A DNA stretch of 64,000 nucleotides from Deltaproteobacteria bacterium (GTDB taxonomy: Bacteria > Desulfobacterota > GWC2-55-46): assembly GCA_016182655.1 (NCBI GenBank), contig JACPGB010000028.1, forward strand, positions 62,001 to 126,000, given 5' to 3'. The notes beneath the pieces were generated by a model that saw only the letters and a program-made list of their open reading frames with translations, had not been told where the DNA came from and ran no database searches. Position 1 is the first letter of the stretch. The number at the start of each line of letters is the position of its first letter. Below are positions 51,348 through 61,270 of the stretch, piece by piece. The position numbers and the translations under genes are program-made.

Positions 51348-53235
51348 ATGATGCGGCGCGGGCCTTCCCCTGCTCCCCGTCTATCATCTCCCTGAACCAT
51401 AGCTCGAGCACCATGAGGGTCCATATGATATGGCTGTGGTCCCTGCGGCCCCAGCGGTGCTCGTTCATGATGCGGCCCAGGAACTTCGGGTTGAAGTTGT
51501 TCCTCGAAAGGGCCCTCTGCCCGAGTAGCAGGTCCTCGCTCATCCCGGCCCATTCGCCCTTGATCCATTCGTTTATGGGGACCGCGAAGCCCTGCTTGGG
51601 CCTGTGGATGACCTCTTTCGGAAGGAGCCTCTCAGCCGCCTTTTTGAAGATGTACTTGGTGTCCATGCCCCTGACCTTGAGCTCCGGCGGGATGGTGGCG
51701 GCGAATTCGACAAGGCGGTGGTCGAGGATCGGCACGCGCGCTTCCAGCGATACCATCATGCTCATCCTGTCCACCTTGGTGAGTATGTCCGAGGGCAGGT
51801 ACATCTTGGTGTCCAGGTATTGAAGCTTCGTGACCGGGTCCCTCCCCCGCACCTTGTCCAGGTGCCTCAGGAGCGCCGGGGAAGGGTCGGTCGAGCCGGC
51901 CTTTTCGCGGAGCTCCTCGCTGAATATCTCATTATGGAGGAGCGACATCCCCCTTGAGTACTTTTTAACGAAACGCTCGCTCTCGCTGCATGATATGTGG
52001 CGGAGGGTGTTGATGCCCGGAGACCACTCCGGGAGCACCCTGCTCATGTTGAGGAACAGCCCCTTCTTGATGACCTCGGGTATCCAGCTCGTGTGCCTCG
52101 TTATCGGGCTTGTCAGGTAGTGCGTGTAGCCGCCGAAGAGCTCGTCTCCCCCGTCACCGGTAAGCACCACCTTCACATGCTTCCTCGCCATGCGGGAGAC
52201 GTAATACGTGGGTATGGCGGAAGAGTCCGCAAAAGGCTCGTCAAACTGCCTGACCAGGTCCTCTATGACGGCCCTGGCGTCCGGCTCGACTATCTCCTCA
52301 TGGTGCTCGGTATGGTACCTCTCAGCCACCATCCTGGCGTACGGAAGCTCGTTGAACTTCTGCGACTTGAAACCTATGGAGAAGGTCTTTACGGGCTCCT
52401 TCATGTGCCGGGACATAAGCGCGGCAACAACACTTGAGTCTATCCCGCCGCTCAGGAACGCGCCGAGCGGCACGTCGCTTATAAGGTGTATCCTCACCGC
52501 CTCGTCGAGTATCTCGAGCAACCTGTCTACGTAGAACTCCTCTGTCCCGGGCTCCCCTGCTTCGTATTTGACGTCCCAGTACTGCCTCGTCTCGGCCTTG
52601 CCGCCACTGTAGACTAACGAATGTCCGGGCGGGAGCTTACTGACCCCTTCGAACATGGAGTCCGGGTCCGGGACGTAGCCGAAAAAGAAATAATCGACAA
52701 GGGACGGGTAGTGCACCTCGCTCGATATGCCGCACCTGAGTATGGATTTTATTTCCGAGCCGAATATCAGGCGGCCCTCGTCAAGATAGTAATAAAGCGG
52801 CTTGATGCCGAGCCGGTCCCTTGCCATGAAAAGCTCGTCGCGCTTTTTATCCCATATCGCGAAGGCGAACATGCCACGGAGATGAGAGACGCACTCCCGG
52901 CCGTATTCCTCATAGAGGTGCACTATCGTCTCGGTGTCCGAGGAGGTATAGAATACGTGCCCCCTCTTGAGGAGACTCGCCCGGAGCTCGGGGTAATTGT
53001 ATATCTCGCCGTTAAAGACGATCCATACGGTCTTGTCCTCGTTGTGTATGGGCTGATGCCCGCCCTCGAGGTCTATGATGCTCAGCCTCGTCATGCCGAG
53101 CCCGACGTTGCCTTCGGCCCAGATGCCGGTGTCGTCGGGGCCCCTGTGGCGTATCGCCGCGCACATGTCGGCTATGAGGTCCCTGCCGACGTTCATCGAG
53201 CGGTCCCTGCTTACGAATCCGGCTATTCCGCACAT
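51334..53235 (-). CDS. asnB: Asparagine-synthase-type amidotransferase (glutamine-hydrolysing)
   Basis: A 633-residue two-domain enzyme. Cys2 of MCGIAGF is the N-terminal glutaminase nucleophile, and RHRGPDDTG and NGEIYNY complete the class II amidotransferase domain. The ATP pyrophosphatase loop SGGIDSS is at about 262-268, with TGDGGDELFGGY after it. Enzymes of this type make asparagine or amidate sugars or uronic acids in exosortase-linked exopolysaccharide clusters. The uronic acid pathway nearby makes amidation of a uronate plausible (inference). It overlaps the methyltransferase gene by 13 bp. Confidence 0.92.
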   Translation of the reverse strand: MCGIAGFVSRDRSMNVGRDLIADMCAAIRHRGPDDTGIWAEGNVGLGMTRLSIIDLEGGHQPIHNEDKTVWIVFNGEIYNYPELRASLLKRGHVFYTSSDTETIVHLYEEYGRECVSHLRGMFAFAIWDKKRDELFMARDRLGIKPLYYYLDEGRLIFGSEIKSILRCGISSEVHYPSLVDYFFFGYVPDPDSMFEGVSKLPPGHSLVYSGGKAETRQYWDVKYEAGEPGTEEFYVDRLLEILDEAVRIHLISDVPLGAFLSGGIDSSVVAALMSRHMKEPVKTFSIGFKSQKFNELPYARMVAERYHTEHHEEIVEPDARAVIEDLVRQFDEPFADSSAIPTYYVSRMARKHVKVVLTGDGGDELFGGYTHYLTSPITRHTSWIPEVIKKGLFLNMSRVLPEWSPGINTLRHISCSESERFVKKYSRGMSLLHNEIFSEELREKAGSTDPSPALLRHLDKVRGRDPVTKLQYLDTKMYLPSDILTKVDRMSMMVSLEARVPILDHRLVEFAATIPPELKVRGMDTKYIFKKAAERLLPKEVIHRPKQGFAVPINEWIKGEWAGMSEDLLLGQRALSRNNFNPKFLGRIMNEHRWGRRDHSHIIWTLMVLELWFREMIDGEQGKARAASYADR

Positions 53236-54059
53236 TGCTTTAGTCCGTTCTTTTTAAAAACCACCCTCATCCTGCCGAAGAACTCCTTCGGCGCCATGGA
53301 AGATACCGCAACAAGGGGGAGCCCTGACGCAAGCTGTTTTCCGTCAGAGCGCCTCCCCTTGCACCAGAGCGTGTCATTTTCGATATATAGATCGTGCTGG
53401 TGTATCTCGTCCCATCCCTCCTTCGAGCCCTCGTGGGCGCTCCCGGAAATGATTATGTATCCGCCCGGTCTTACCGCCTTTACCATTTCCTCAAGGCCCT
53501 GTCTCGGCGAGGTCGTATGGTCGAGCGCGTTGTTGCAGTAAACTATATCGAACGACTCGGGCTCGAGAAATCCGCCCATCTCCTCTGAAGCCGCCTGTAC
53601 GCTCTTTGCAGACCCCAATGCCGCCCCATGGCCGTAAGCCCTTATCAACTCGTTGTAATCGTCGGCAAGCGGATCGACGGTTATCAGGTCGAAAAGGCCC
53701 TGGTTACAGCCCCACGACAGGAGCGATATCGGGCCTGAGCCCACATCGAGTACCATCGCCTTCTTTTTCCCGGGGCTGTCGGCCTTGATCTTACCGACAT
53801 ACTCCATTATCTCCATCGGGAAAAGTTCTTTCTGCCTCGACAAGTCGATCCTTGCGGCCATTGTGCCTGAAAAGGACCCCATGCCTGAAAGCTGTTTTTC
53901 CCAGTAAAGAAGCTCTTTTTTTCTATTTGACATCCTGAAGACGCCGCCCGGCGCCTTCTCGGCCATGCTCAAGAGCAGGAAACGAATAAAATGGCCCCAC
54001 CCCCTGCTGTGCCGTACCGTCCTGGTCATGTATGCCAATTTTTTTATAGTCGCGTACAT
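53223..54059 (-). CDS. SAM-dependent methyltransferase (class I)
   Basis: A 278-residue protein with the SAM-binding motif VLDVGSGPISLL, followed by ITVDPLADDYNEL, FDIVYCNNALDHT and VRPGGYIIISGS. This is the Methyltransf_11/25 pattern. Its position among exopolysaccharide genes suggests O-methylation of a sugar or a lipid-linked intermediate. The substrate is not known. Confidence 0.87.
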   Translation of the reverse strand: MYATIKKLAYMTRTVRHSRGWGHFIRFLLLSMAEKAPGGVFRMSNRKKELLYWEKQLSGMGSFSGTMAARIDLSRQKELFPMEIMEYVGKIKADSPGKKKAMVLDVGSGPISLLSWGCNQGLFDLITVDPLADDYNELIRAYGHGAALGSAKSVQAASEEMGGFLEPESFDIVYCNNALDHTTSPRQGLEEMVKAVRPGGYIIISGSAHEGSKEGWDEIHQHDLYIENDTLWCKGRRSDGKQLASGLPLVAVSSMAPKEFFGRMRVVFKKNGLKQCAE

Positions 54060-54071
54060 TTCATCCTTTCA

Positions 54072-54965
54072 TCAAAGTATTTTCTCGGCGCGGCATATCA
54101 CCCTGACGGCCCTCAAAGGGTCGAGCATAAACGCAAGCGCAAGGCGAAGCCCTGCCTTTAGAAATTTGCCCTCTTCCGCGAAACACTGCCCGAGGCGGAA
54201 GTTAAGGACCGCAAGCCTTTTTCTCCGCGCGCTCGAGCTGTAATTGCGCCTCTTGCAGGCCTTGTCCAATATGCGGAACCCGGCGTCCCATCTCCTCCTT
54301 GAATGCTTGCCGCTCTGGGTGTCCGGATGCCTCCTGTAATACCACAGGGCCTCGTCCAGATATCCGAACCTCGTTATCTCCGCGAGGCGTAAAGCCATGT
54401 CGTGGTCCTGGGCGGACCGGAGCCCCTCGTCAAACTCTCCGGCGGTCTCGAACGCGGAGCGGCGGACGAGCGAACACGACGGCACGAACATATAGCAGTC
54501 GATGAGGAGCCTTTCCGGGCTGTTCGTCTCTACGTGCCCCGGCTTGAAGAGCCTGTAGAGCCTCTTGCCTTTCTCGTCCATGGCAAACCCGTTCACATAG
54601 ACGAGCCCGCAATCCCTGTTCGCCTCCAGGAACCTCACCTGCCTTCCGATCTTCTCCTTCTCCCAGACGTCGTCGCTGTCGAGTATCGCCACATACTCGC
54701 CGTTGGTCGAGCGCATGGCGAGGTTTATGGCCGCGGACTGTCCCTTGTTAGCCCTGCCCGGATGTTCGAGGACCCTTATCCGGCCCCCGTAAGACTTGAG
54801 TATCACGGGGGTGGCGTCCGTAGACCCGTCGTCGACGGCTACGACTTCGATATTCGGGTAGTCCTGTGAAAGCGCGCTGTCGATCGTCTCATTCACGAAC
54901 TTCTCCCTGTTGTAGCAGGGTATTATGACGGTTACCTTCGGGGAGTTTTCATTCGACATATGCAT
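54072..54965 (-). CDS. Glycosyltransferase family 2
   Basis: A 297-residue GT-A enzyme. TVIIPCYNREKFVNETIDSAL and VVAVDDGSTDATP form the nucleotide-binding fold, and AILDSDDVWEKEK holds the DxD-type metal site. EGLRSAQDHDMALRLAE is the ED catalytic motif. Adjacent to the wzy stop with no gap. Confidence 0.93.
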   Translation of the reverse strand: MHMSNENSPKVTVIIPCYNREKFVNETIDSALSQDYPNIEVVAVDDGSTDATPVILKSYGGRIRVLEHPGRANKGQSAAINLAMRSTNGEYVAILDSDDVWEKEKIGRQVRFLEANRDCGLVYVNGFAMDEKGKRLYRLFKPGHVETNSPERLLIDCYMFVPSCSLVRRSAFETAGEFDEGLRSAQDHDMALRLAEITRFGYLDEALWYYRRHPDTQSGKHSRRRWDAGFRILDKACKRRNYSSSARRKRLAVLNFRLGQCFAEEGKFLKAGLRLALAFMLDPLRAVRVICRAEKIL

Positions 54966-56264
54966 TTAGACGGCCTTTCCGCCCTGGACGCTCAACACCG
55001 CGCGCCCCTGCGCCGCTTGCGCCGACCTCGCCTCATTGGCGCGCTCCCCGGCAAGCGTCAGGCAGACCGTAGCCAAACCTCCGAACAGATACCACTCCCA
55101 ACTGCTCAGTCCGAAGCATGAGAGGCTGTAGAAGAGGTCCATTATCATCCAGACTTGTATTGCGGTTGCAAGCATCGGGAGAAAGGACGCTTCGGAGCCA
55201 GCAAAGGCCCGTTTCGCCGCGGAGAGGCACTTAAACGCGGCCGCGACGAAAAGCCCGAAGATCACGAGGCCCATAAGGCCTATCTCCTGAAGTATTTCCA
55301 CGTAAAGGTTGTGCGCCCTCTGCGCCCTCCCGCTCATAAAATTGGCGCTCACCTCTTTAGAGGTCCCAAGGCCGTGGCCGACTATGGGCCTGTTCAAAAA
55401 GGTTGAGAACGTCTTCTGGACGCTTTCCACCCTCCCTATGACGGTATCACGGCCCGCGGCCTCCGAGCTTATGAGGGAGGAATACCTCTCGGCGAGCTCC
55501 GGGCTGACCTGTCCCGTTACGAAGACCGCGAGCGGCAGAAGGACCACCGCCAATAAGGCGGCCCTCTTGAACCTGTTCCGGCCCATAAGAACAATCGACA
55601 GTATTACGACCGCAAGGGATAGCAGGCCGCTCCGGGAGCCCGTGAGCGTAAGCGCGTATATGAGCAAAGGGAGCGGGGCCAGGAAAAGGAGCCTGTTCAT
55701 TGCCCCGCCCATCCGCCAGAGGAGATAGTACAGGAACGGGACCGTGCCCACTATGACCCAGGCCAGCTGATTCGGGTTGACGACGTCGTTGGGCGCTCCT
55801 GAAAGCCTTAAAAGGCTTTTCAGGTCTTCGTCCTTGTGGGAGTAGGCGACGTCGCCCCAGTACCCTTCGGTCACATGCAGGTAGGCCGGCTCCGCCACCC
55901 TTATGAGCTGGCAGGCTATGAACACCAGCATGAAGACCTTGAGCTTCCTTTCGTTGTCGATTATGGATACGGTGAAAAAGAAGAAGAGCGCGGTCTTCGA
56001 GTATTCCTCGAGGCCGTGGCGCACGACCGACCCCGGCCACTCGACGAGCGGTATGGTCACGATGACGTACGCGATAAGGAGGAGGAAGAGCTTCATGGTC
56101 CTCTCCCTTGCCATGAGCAGGCCGCGCCCCTCGAACACTACCGCGAGCAGCGTCGCCCCCATCATTATGAAATCGAAACGGACCTCCCCGAGCCACGGGA
56201 AACGCGCGGGCAGGTGAAGAAAATAGCTGATGGTAAAGACTATGTACAGGATGAACGAGAGCAT
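54966..56264 (-). CDS. O-antigen ligase/polymerase family membrane protein (Wzy-like)
   Basis: A 432-residue protein with about ten to twelve hydrophobic segments. A large periplasmic loop contains RPIVGHGLGTSKEVSA and RAQRAHNLYVEILQEIGLMGLVIF, the conserved Wzy_C (RxxxxGxG, H-N-x-Y-x-E) region. It likely polymerises exopolysaccharide repeat units in the periplasm. The C-terminus is Ala- and Gln-rich. It lies between the flippase and a glycosyltransferase. Confidence 0.9.
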   Translation of the reverse strand: MLSFILYIVFTISYFLHLPARFPWLGEVRFDFIMMGATLLAVVFEGRGLLMARERTMKLFLLLIAYVIVTIPLVEWPGSVVRHGLEEYSKTALFFFFTVSIIDNERKLKVFMLVFIACQLIRVAEPAYLHVTEGYWGDVAYSHKDEDLKSLLRLSGAPNDVVNPNQLAWVIVGTVPFLYYLLWRMGGAMNRLLFLAPLPLLIYALTLTGSRSGLLSLAVVILSIVLMGRNRFKRAALLAVVLLPLAVFVTGQVSPELAERYSSLISSEAAGRDTVIGRVESVQKTFSTFLNRPIVGHGLGTSKEVSANFMSGRAQRAHNLYVEILQEIGLMGLVIFGLFVAAAFKCLSAAKRAFAGSEASFLPMLATAIQVWMIMDLFYSLSCFGLSSWEWYLFGGLATVCLTLAGERANEARSAQAAQGRAVLSVQGGKAV

Positions 56265-56270
56265 ATAAGT

Positions 56271-57779
56271 TTAAGCGAGCCTCGCCTTTATCTTGCCGAG
56301 TATGAACCTCTGCTCTTCCTTGCCGATAGAGAGGGCGTAGAAAAGAACGGCGTATATCGAGCCGGATACCATGGCGGCCGATAATATTCCCGAATAGCTC
56401 TTCATATCAACGGCCGAGGTCATGAACCAGAGCGCCGAGAGGAACGCGGCGTTCGGTATTGCGAGCGGAAGGAGTACCTCCCGGAGGTATTGGCGCATCG
56501 TCCGGTCTATGTGCTTGCACGTGAAGTACAGGATGACCGGCTCAAAGACCAGGTACGGTATCAGGGTGCCGAGGGCGACCCCCTCCTTGCCGAGGAACTG
56601 GACGAGTATCACGCTCAGCACGATATTGAATACGGCGGAGACGACTCCTACCTTGGCGAGTATCCCCTGCTTGCCTATGCCCGTAAGGAGCCTGTTCGAG
56701 AACGGGTTCATCCACTGCACGAGATACGCCGCCGCGAAGATATAGAGCACCCACCTGCCTTTTTCGGCGTATTCGGCGCCTATCCATCTCGCGATAAAGG
56801 GAGGCCCGAGGAGGCAGACGGCCCCGAGCACCGGAATTATGAGGCCGAGCACATACCTGGACCCCACCATGAGTATCCTGGCCGAGCTCTCCCTTTCGCC
56901 CCTTGCGTCAAGGTCGCTGAAAAGCGGCATAAAGGCCCTTGTCATGGCCCAGCAGAGCGTCCTTATGTGGTTGATAAGGTTCGATGGGATGACAAAAAAA
57001 GTGACCATTACCGGCCCGAGGAACGCTCCTATGACGATCGAGTCGGTGGCCATCGACAGGCGGCCCGCTACCGCCTGGATGAGGCTTTGCGTGCCGAAGA
57101 CGAAGAGCTCCTTCAAAGACGCCCAGGACAGGTCGTTCCCGTTAAACCTGAACCTCCCGAACCTCGGGAAGGCGAGGAGCACCCCGTAGAGGATATACTT
57201 CGTGGAGAAGCCTATCATGTTCACCAGGGCGAGGGTAAGGAGACCATAGCCCCTCTGCAGGAGATAGAAGAGCGCGACGTTCCCGGCGATCATGTATATT
57301 ATCGTGACGATGTTCCTGAGATTATAGCGCTGGAACCCCTCGTGGAAGCACTCGAAGACCGACCCCGTGAAGGTGAAGAAGACCTGCGCGCCGATTATGA
57401 GGAGAAACACCTTGTATGTTGATGAGTCCGCCGCCTTCTCCGCAAGGAGGCCCGGGGCGAACGCGGCCCACGCCGCGAAGAAAAGCAGTATGGCGCCTCC
57501 CATGAGCCCCATGAAGACAAGCGAGCTCGAATATATCTTCCTCAGATGCTCGCCCTGGCCCATCGCGTTGTACCTTGCCACGTAGCGAACTATCGCGGGC
57601 TGGAGCCCGAGGTCGAGGACGCCCATGTACCCGACGACGGAAAATACTATCTCCCAGATGCCATAGTCGTAATTACCCAGCGCCTTGATTATGATCGGCG
57701 CCATGACAAATGTGATGCAGAGCTTGAGTATCGGCACCATCATGTTCGTCGTCGAATTTTTAAGGAGGGATTTGATCAC
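56271..57779 (-). CDS. Polysaccharide repeat-unit flippase (Wzx-like)
   Basis: A 502-residue multi-pass protein of the MATE/MOP superfamily. It has the N-terminal LKLCITFVMAPIIIKALGNYDYGIWEIVFS segment and about twelve to fourteen transmembrane helices. It should move undecaprenyl-linked repeat units across the inner membrane before Wzy polymerises them. It is 6 bp upstream of the Wzy gene, supporting a Wzx/Wzy-dependent pathway. Confidence 0.92.
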   Translation of the reverse strand: MIKSLLKNSTTNMMVPILKLCITFVMAPIIIKALGNYDYGIWEIVFSVVGYMGVLDLGLQPAIVRYVARYNAMGQGEHLRKIYSSSLVFMGLMGGAILLFFAAWAAFAPGLLAEKAADSSTYKVFLLIIGAQVFFTFTGSVFECFHEGFQRYNLRNIVTIIYMIAGNVALFYLLQRGYGLLTLALVNMIGFSTKYILYGVLLAFPRFGRFRFNGNDLSWASLKELFVFGTQSLIQAVAGRLSMATDSIVIGAFLGPVMVTFFVIPSNLINHIRTLCWAMTRAFMPLFSDLDARGERESSARILMVGSRYVLGLIIPVLGAVCLLGPPFIARWIGAEYAEKGRWVLYIFAAAYLVQWMNPFSNRLLTGIGKQGILAKVGVVSAVFNIVLSVILVQFLGKEGVALGTLIPYLVFEPVILYFTCKHIDRTMRQYLREVLLPLAIPNAAFLSALWFMTSAVDMKSYSGILSAAMVSGSIYAVLFYALSIGKEEQRFILGKIKARLA

Positions 57780-57780
57780 C

Positions 57781-58782
57781 TTAGCTGATCCGCCTTTTCA
57801 ATCTCTGCACGAAGGTCTCCATGCCGCAGAGCTTCCAGAGGAAGTCGACCCGGTCGGCGTCCGCGCCCATCCTCGGTATCCTGTAAAGGTCCGGGGCCCC
57901 GGTAGCGTTATAGCTTACGACCGCGCCAGCGTACCCGGCCTTTTCGACCTCGTCGCGGACCTCTCCGTTAAGGTCGTCCCTCTTGCCGTTAGGGTAGCAG
58001 AAGCTCGCGACCTTTGCGCCGAGGAATTCCTCCAGACGGGCCTTGGAGAGCGAGAGCTCCTTTTTAAGCGTATCGATGCCGATCCTGCTCACTATAGGGT
58101 GGTCGAGCGTATGGGAGCCTATCTCTATCCCGTTCGCGTGGAGCTCTTTCAGCTCCTCCCAGGACACGGCCCTGTAATCCTCTGCGGGAGAGGGCGGCAT
58201 CTTCACATCAAGGCCCTTCTCAAGCTCCCCGATGAGCGCCCACTTGAGGTCGTTATCGGCCTTGACGCAGAAGTCGGAGAGCTTGAGACAGGAGCGTTCC
58301 TTTTTCTCGGCCGTGCCGAGGTCTATGTCGAAGCTCTTGCCGGAGAACTCGAATACAAACTTCTTTTTCCCGGTCTTCTCAAAGGCGTAATTTATCCTGT
58401 CCCACCAGAGCCATTTGCCGTCGAGGAAATTGACTGTCGGGAAAAAGGTCGCCGGGAGAGAAAATTCCCTGAGACACGGGTAGGCATATTTATAAAAATC
58501 CCTGTAACCGTCGTCCACCGTAAGCACCACCGTATAAGACGGAGGGCTCTGGCCCCTCCTCAATATGGCGGTGTACTCTCCAAGGGTAATCACGCGCCAC
58601 CCCTTCGACAAGACCCCGAGCTGCCATTTGAAGATATGGGCGGAGACCCTGCCCCTTGCCCTGTCGTCTGAGGAGAACCTGTGGTACATGAAGACCCTCG
58701 GGGACTTCCTGGTGGCCCATGACGCGGCCTTGAAGAAGAGGCCGCAGTTCACAAGCCGTTTTTTAATGCCTTCGAGACCCAT
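57781..58782 (-). CDS. NodB-type polysaccharide deacetylase 2
   Basis: A 333-residue protein with NodB motifs TVDDGYRD (motif 1), GSHTLDHP (metal-binding H-x3-H) and CYPNG later. There is no signal peptide, so it may be cytoplasmic or processed elsewhere. It lies between Wzx and a glycosyltransferase with 1-bp gaps, showing tight co-translation. Confidence 0.9.
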   Translation of the reverse strand: MGLEGIKKRLVNCGLFFKAASWATRKSPRVFMYHRFSSDDRARGRVSAHIFKWQLGVLSKGWRVITLGEYTAILRRGQSPPSYTVVLTVDDGYRDFYKYAYPCLREFSLPATFFPTVNFLDGKWLWWDRINYAFEKTGKKKFVFEFSGKSFDIDLGTAEKKERSCLKLSDFCVKADNDLKWALIGELEKGLDVKMPPSPAEDYRAVSWEELKELHANGIEIGSHTLDHPIVSRIGIDTLKKELSLSKARLEEFLGAKVASFCYPNGKRDDLNGEVRDEVEKAGYAGAVVSYNATGAPDLYRIPRMGADADRVDFLWKLCGMETFVQRLKRRIS

Positions 58783-58783
58783 C

Positions 58784-59674
58784 CTATTTCCAGAGCAGAA
58801 GCATCTTGAGGAGCGCCCTCCATGGGGCCGGGTTCAATGGGCCGTAAGATAGCGCTTTCATGTAATCCCCGAACGCTTCCCCATACTCGCGCCTGGAGGC
58901 GTGGCCCCTGCCGGACCCGGTGTAGAACCTGCACCAGACCTTTCTTTTAACGCCTTCGCTTACCGAGCCCGGATACTGCTCAAGGAACCTCTCGAGTATC
59001 AGCCGGTTCGCCTTGAAGACGTTCCCGGTATCCTCTGAAAGCCTGTTCCCCCAAACACGGTATCTGGCTATCTTTTCCGGGAGGTAATGGAATCTGTACC
59101 TGGTCGAGAACCTGAGCCAGAGGTCGTAATCCTCCGCGTACCTTAGGCCCTCGTCAAACCCGCCCATCTCGGCAAAGCACTTCTTTCTGCACATGACGGT
59201 GTTGTTGGTTATGAAGTTCGATATCAAAAGTTTTTCGGTTATGGACCCGGAATATTTTTTCGCGGTCGGGACCGATATGAACCTGCCCTGCTCGTCTATG
59301 CACTGTCCGTCCCCGTAGACTATATCTACGTCCGGGTCTTCATCGAGTATCCTGATCTGCATCTCCATCTTGTCCGGCTCGCGGATATTGTCCGAATCGA
59401 GAAAACAGATGAAGTCGCCGGTCGAGTTCCTTATGCCGAGGTTTCGGGCCGCGCTCTGCCCCCTGTTCTCCTGGTAATAGTAGCGCACCCTGCCGTCCCC
59501 GAGGTACCGCTCCACGACCTTCCTGGTGTCGTCCCTGGACCCGTCGTCGATTATGTGGTACTCGATATCCCTGTAGGTCTGGCCGAGCACGCTCTCTATG
59601 GCGAGGGGCAGGTAGTCGGCCCTGTTGTAGGTGGCCGTCACGACGCTTACCTTTCTGGTCTTCCGGGCAGGCAT
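58784..59674 (-). CDS. Glycosyltransferase family 2
   Basis: A 296-residue GT-A enzyme with VSVVTATYNRADYLPLAIESV and YHIIDDGSRDDTRK. The metal-site segment CFLDSDNIREPDK has Asn in place of the usual second Asp. EGLRYAEDYDLWLRF is the catalytic-base region. The change at the DxD site is unusual but seen in some GT2 members. It is 3 bp after the GNAT gene. Confidence 0.92.
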   Translation of the reverse strand: MPARKTRKVSVVTATYNRADYLPLAIESVLGQTYRDIEYHIIDDGSRDDTRKVVERYLGDGRVRYYYQENRGQSAARNLGIRNSTGDFICFLDSDNIREPDKMEMQIRILDEDPDVDIVYGDGQCIDEQGRFISVPTAKKYSGSITEKLLISNFITNNTVMCRKKCFAEMGGFDEGLRYAEDYDLWLRFSTRYRFHYLPEKIARYRVWGNRLSEDTGNVFKANRLILERFLEQYPGSVSEGVKRKVWCRFYTGSGRGHASRREYGEAFGDYMKALSYGPLNPAPWRALLKMLLLWK

Positions 59675-59677
59675 GGG

Positions 59678-60697
59678 CTATAGGTATTCCGAGTCGCCGT
59701 CGCCTTCCACAAAATGGATCTTTCCGCCGTTTGCGAAAACATCCATGCCGTTCGGGGCGAACACGCTGAAGCGAGGGGTCTCGTTGTTATCGATAAAGCC
59801 GTTTCTCCTGAGGCACGCCCTGAGGTCGTCGAGCGTCGCCCAGCAGGTTATCTTCAACGCGCCGGAGCTTTTAAGGAAGCCGGCGCAGAACCTGATCGTG
59901 GATTGGGGCTCGTCCCCTTCGGCCCTGTCCCAGAGGATGTCCACTATGGAGCCGGAGACCTCCTTTATCCTCATCACCACAACGGAGACTATCCTGCCGC
60001 CCTTCTTCCTGTAAAAAACATGGTACTGCCTGTGGGGTATTGCGTTGTACCTCCAGTTCATGCGCTCCGAATCCTTTACGGGCACGCCGCCGAACCCCGG
60101 AGAGACGCGCGAGCGGAACTCATCGAACTCGGGGCCGAACCTTTCGGCGCGGATGAACCCTTTTTCGCCGCAATCGTCCCGGACCTCGGGAGGCGCCCCT
60201 GTCCTCGCGCTGTATACCCTTATTTTGTTGAGCAACAGTTTGGGTATAGAGAGGTATTTGACCATGAAGGTGTTCGGCAGGACGTCCCTGTAGCCGATCT
60301 TTTTAAGAAGGCCGTACATGCCGGGGTTCGTCCCCTTGGAATACTGTATGGGCATCATTGAAGCCGTGTACCCGTAGAGGCTTTGCATTATGCCGAGCCT
60401 TCTAAAGTCCGGGTGGACCATCGAATCGACGTTGAAATAAGCCTTGCGGACCTCGTTGTTGACAAGGATATCGGCCGGCATGCGGGTGGTCGCCCCGACG
60501 ATCCTCTTATCCGCCACGGCTACGATCATCCTTATCCCGCCGACATCCGGGTTTTTGACGTACTTCCACTCCCATACGCTTTCGTCGACCTTAGCGCCGT
60601 AAGTAAGCTCATACATGCTCCGTAGCTCAGTCAAGGGCTCGGAGCGGAAATCGAAGGAGCGCCAGGAGACCTCAGGCGTTATGTTATTTACCGCCAT
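59678..60697 (-). CDS. GNAT-family N-acetyltransferase-like protein
   Basis: A 339-residue protein with a GNAT acetyl-CoA fold: MIVAVADKRIVGATTRMPADIL, then VDSMVHPDFRRLGIMQSLYGY, the R/Q-x-x-G-x type loop. A second, degenerate domain follows. Such proteins modify amino sugars or belong to the FemAB-like group in exopolysaccharide loci. It overlaps the next upstream gene by 14 bp. Confidence 0.78.
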   Translation of the reverse strand: MAVNNITPEVSWRSFDFRSEPLTELRSMYELTYGAKVDESVWEWKYVKNPDVGGIRMIVAVADKRIVGATTRMPADILVNNEVRKAYFNVDSMVHPDFRRLGIMQSLYGYTASMMPIQYSKGTNPGMYGLLKKIGYRDVLPNTFMVKYLSIPKLLLNKIRVYSARTGAPPEVRDDCGEKGFIRAERFGPEFDEFRSRVSPGFGGVPVKDSERMNWRYNAIPHRQYHVFYRKKGGRIVSVVVMRIKEVSGSIVDILWDRAEGDEPQSTIRFCAGFLKSSGALKITCWATLDDLRACLRRNGFIDNNETPRFSVFAPNGMDVFANGGKIHFVEGDGDSEYL

Positions 60698-61265
60698 GTT
60701 CCGTCCTTGTAACGTACCCGCGCGCGCCGTTGTACGAGATCACCTCGCCGGGGACCCCGGCGACTACTGCGTCGTCCGGCACGTCTTTTGTGACGACCGA
60801 GTTCGCACCAATGGCAACGTTATTGCCTATCCTTATCCTGCCTATTATCTTTGCGCCCGGCCCGATATAGACGTTGTCCCCTATGGTCGGCACGCCCTGG
60901 AGGCTCCCTCTTGAGGCCTCCCCGATCGTCACGCCGCTCGAGATGTTGCAATTACTGCCGAGTTTCGCCTTGTAATTTACGTTAATATTCCCGAAGTGCC
61001 CGATGTAGAACCCGGGACCTATCGAGGTATTGTACGGGATATTTATCCCGAGCCATATTTTCATGCGATAGAGCCTGTATCTTGACATGAGGCTTACGGG
61101 CTTTAAGGGCTTGCGCCTGCTGAGTGCGAAGGCTGTCCGCATCCAGAAGACGTAGCGGAATTCGACCTTGAAGATATAGGTATGGAGCAGGGCGAAAAGA
61201 CCCGACTTGCCGCAACACCTGAACAGGTCGGCTTGAAGTGTTTTTTTGTAGGAAAAGTTTCCCAT
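60684..61265 (-). CDS. Left-handed beta-helix (hexapeptide) acyltransferase, serine acetyltransferase-like
   Basis: A 193-residue protein. An N-terminal helical part precedes hexapeptide repeats (IGDNVYIGPGAKIIG, IRIGNNVAIGANSVV) and ends VPDDAVVAGVPGEVI, the CysE/WcaB-type tail. It probably acetylates a sugar hydroxyl of the exopolysaccharide, not serine, given its location. Confidence 0.87.
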   Translation of the reverse strand: MGNFSYKKTLQADLFRCCGKSGLFALLHTYIFKVEFRYVFWMRTAFALSRRKPLKPVSLMSRYRLYRMKIWLGINIPYNTSIGPGFYIGHFGNINVNYKAKLGSNCNISSGVTIGEASRGSLQGVPTIGDNVYIGPGAKIIGRIRIGNNVAIGANSVVTKDVPDDAVVAGVPGEVISYNGARGYVTRTEHGGK

Positions 61266-61270
61266 GGGGA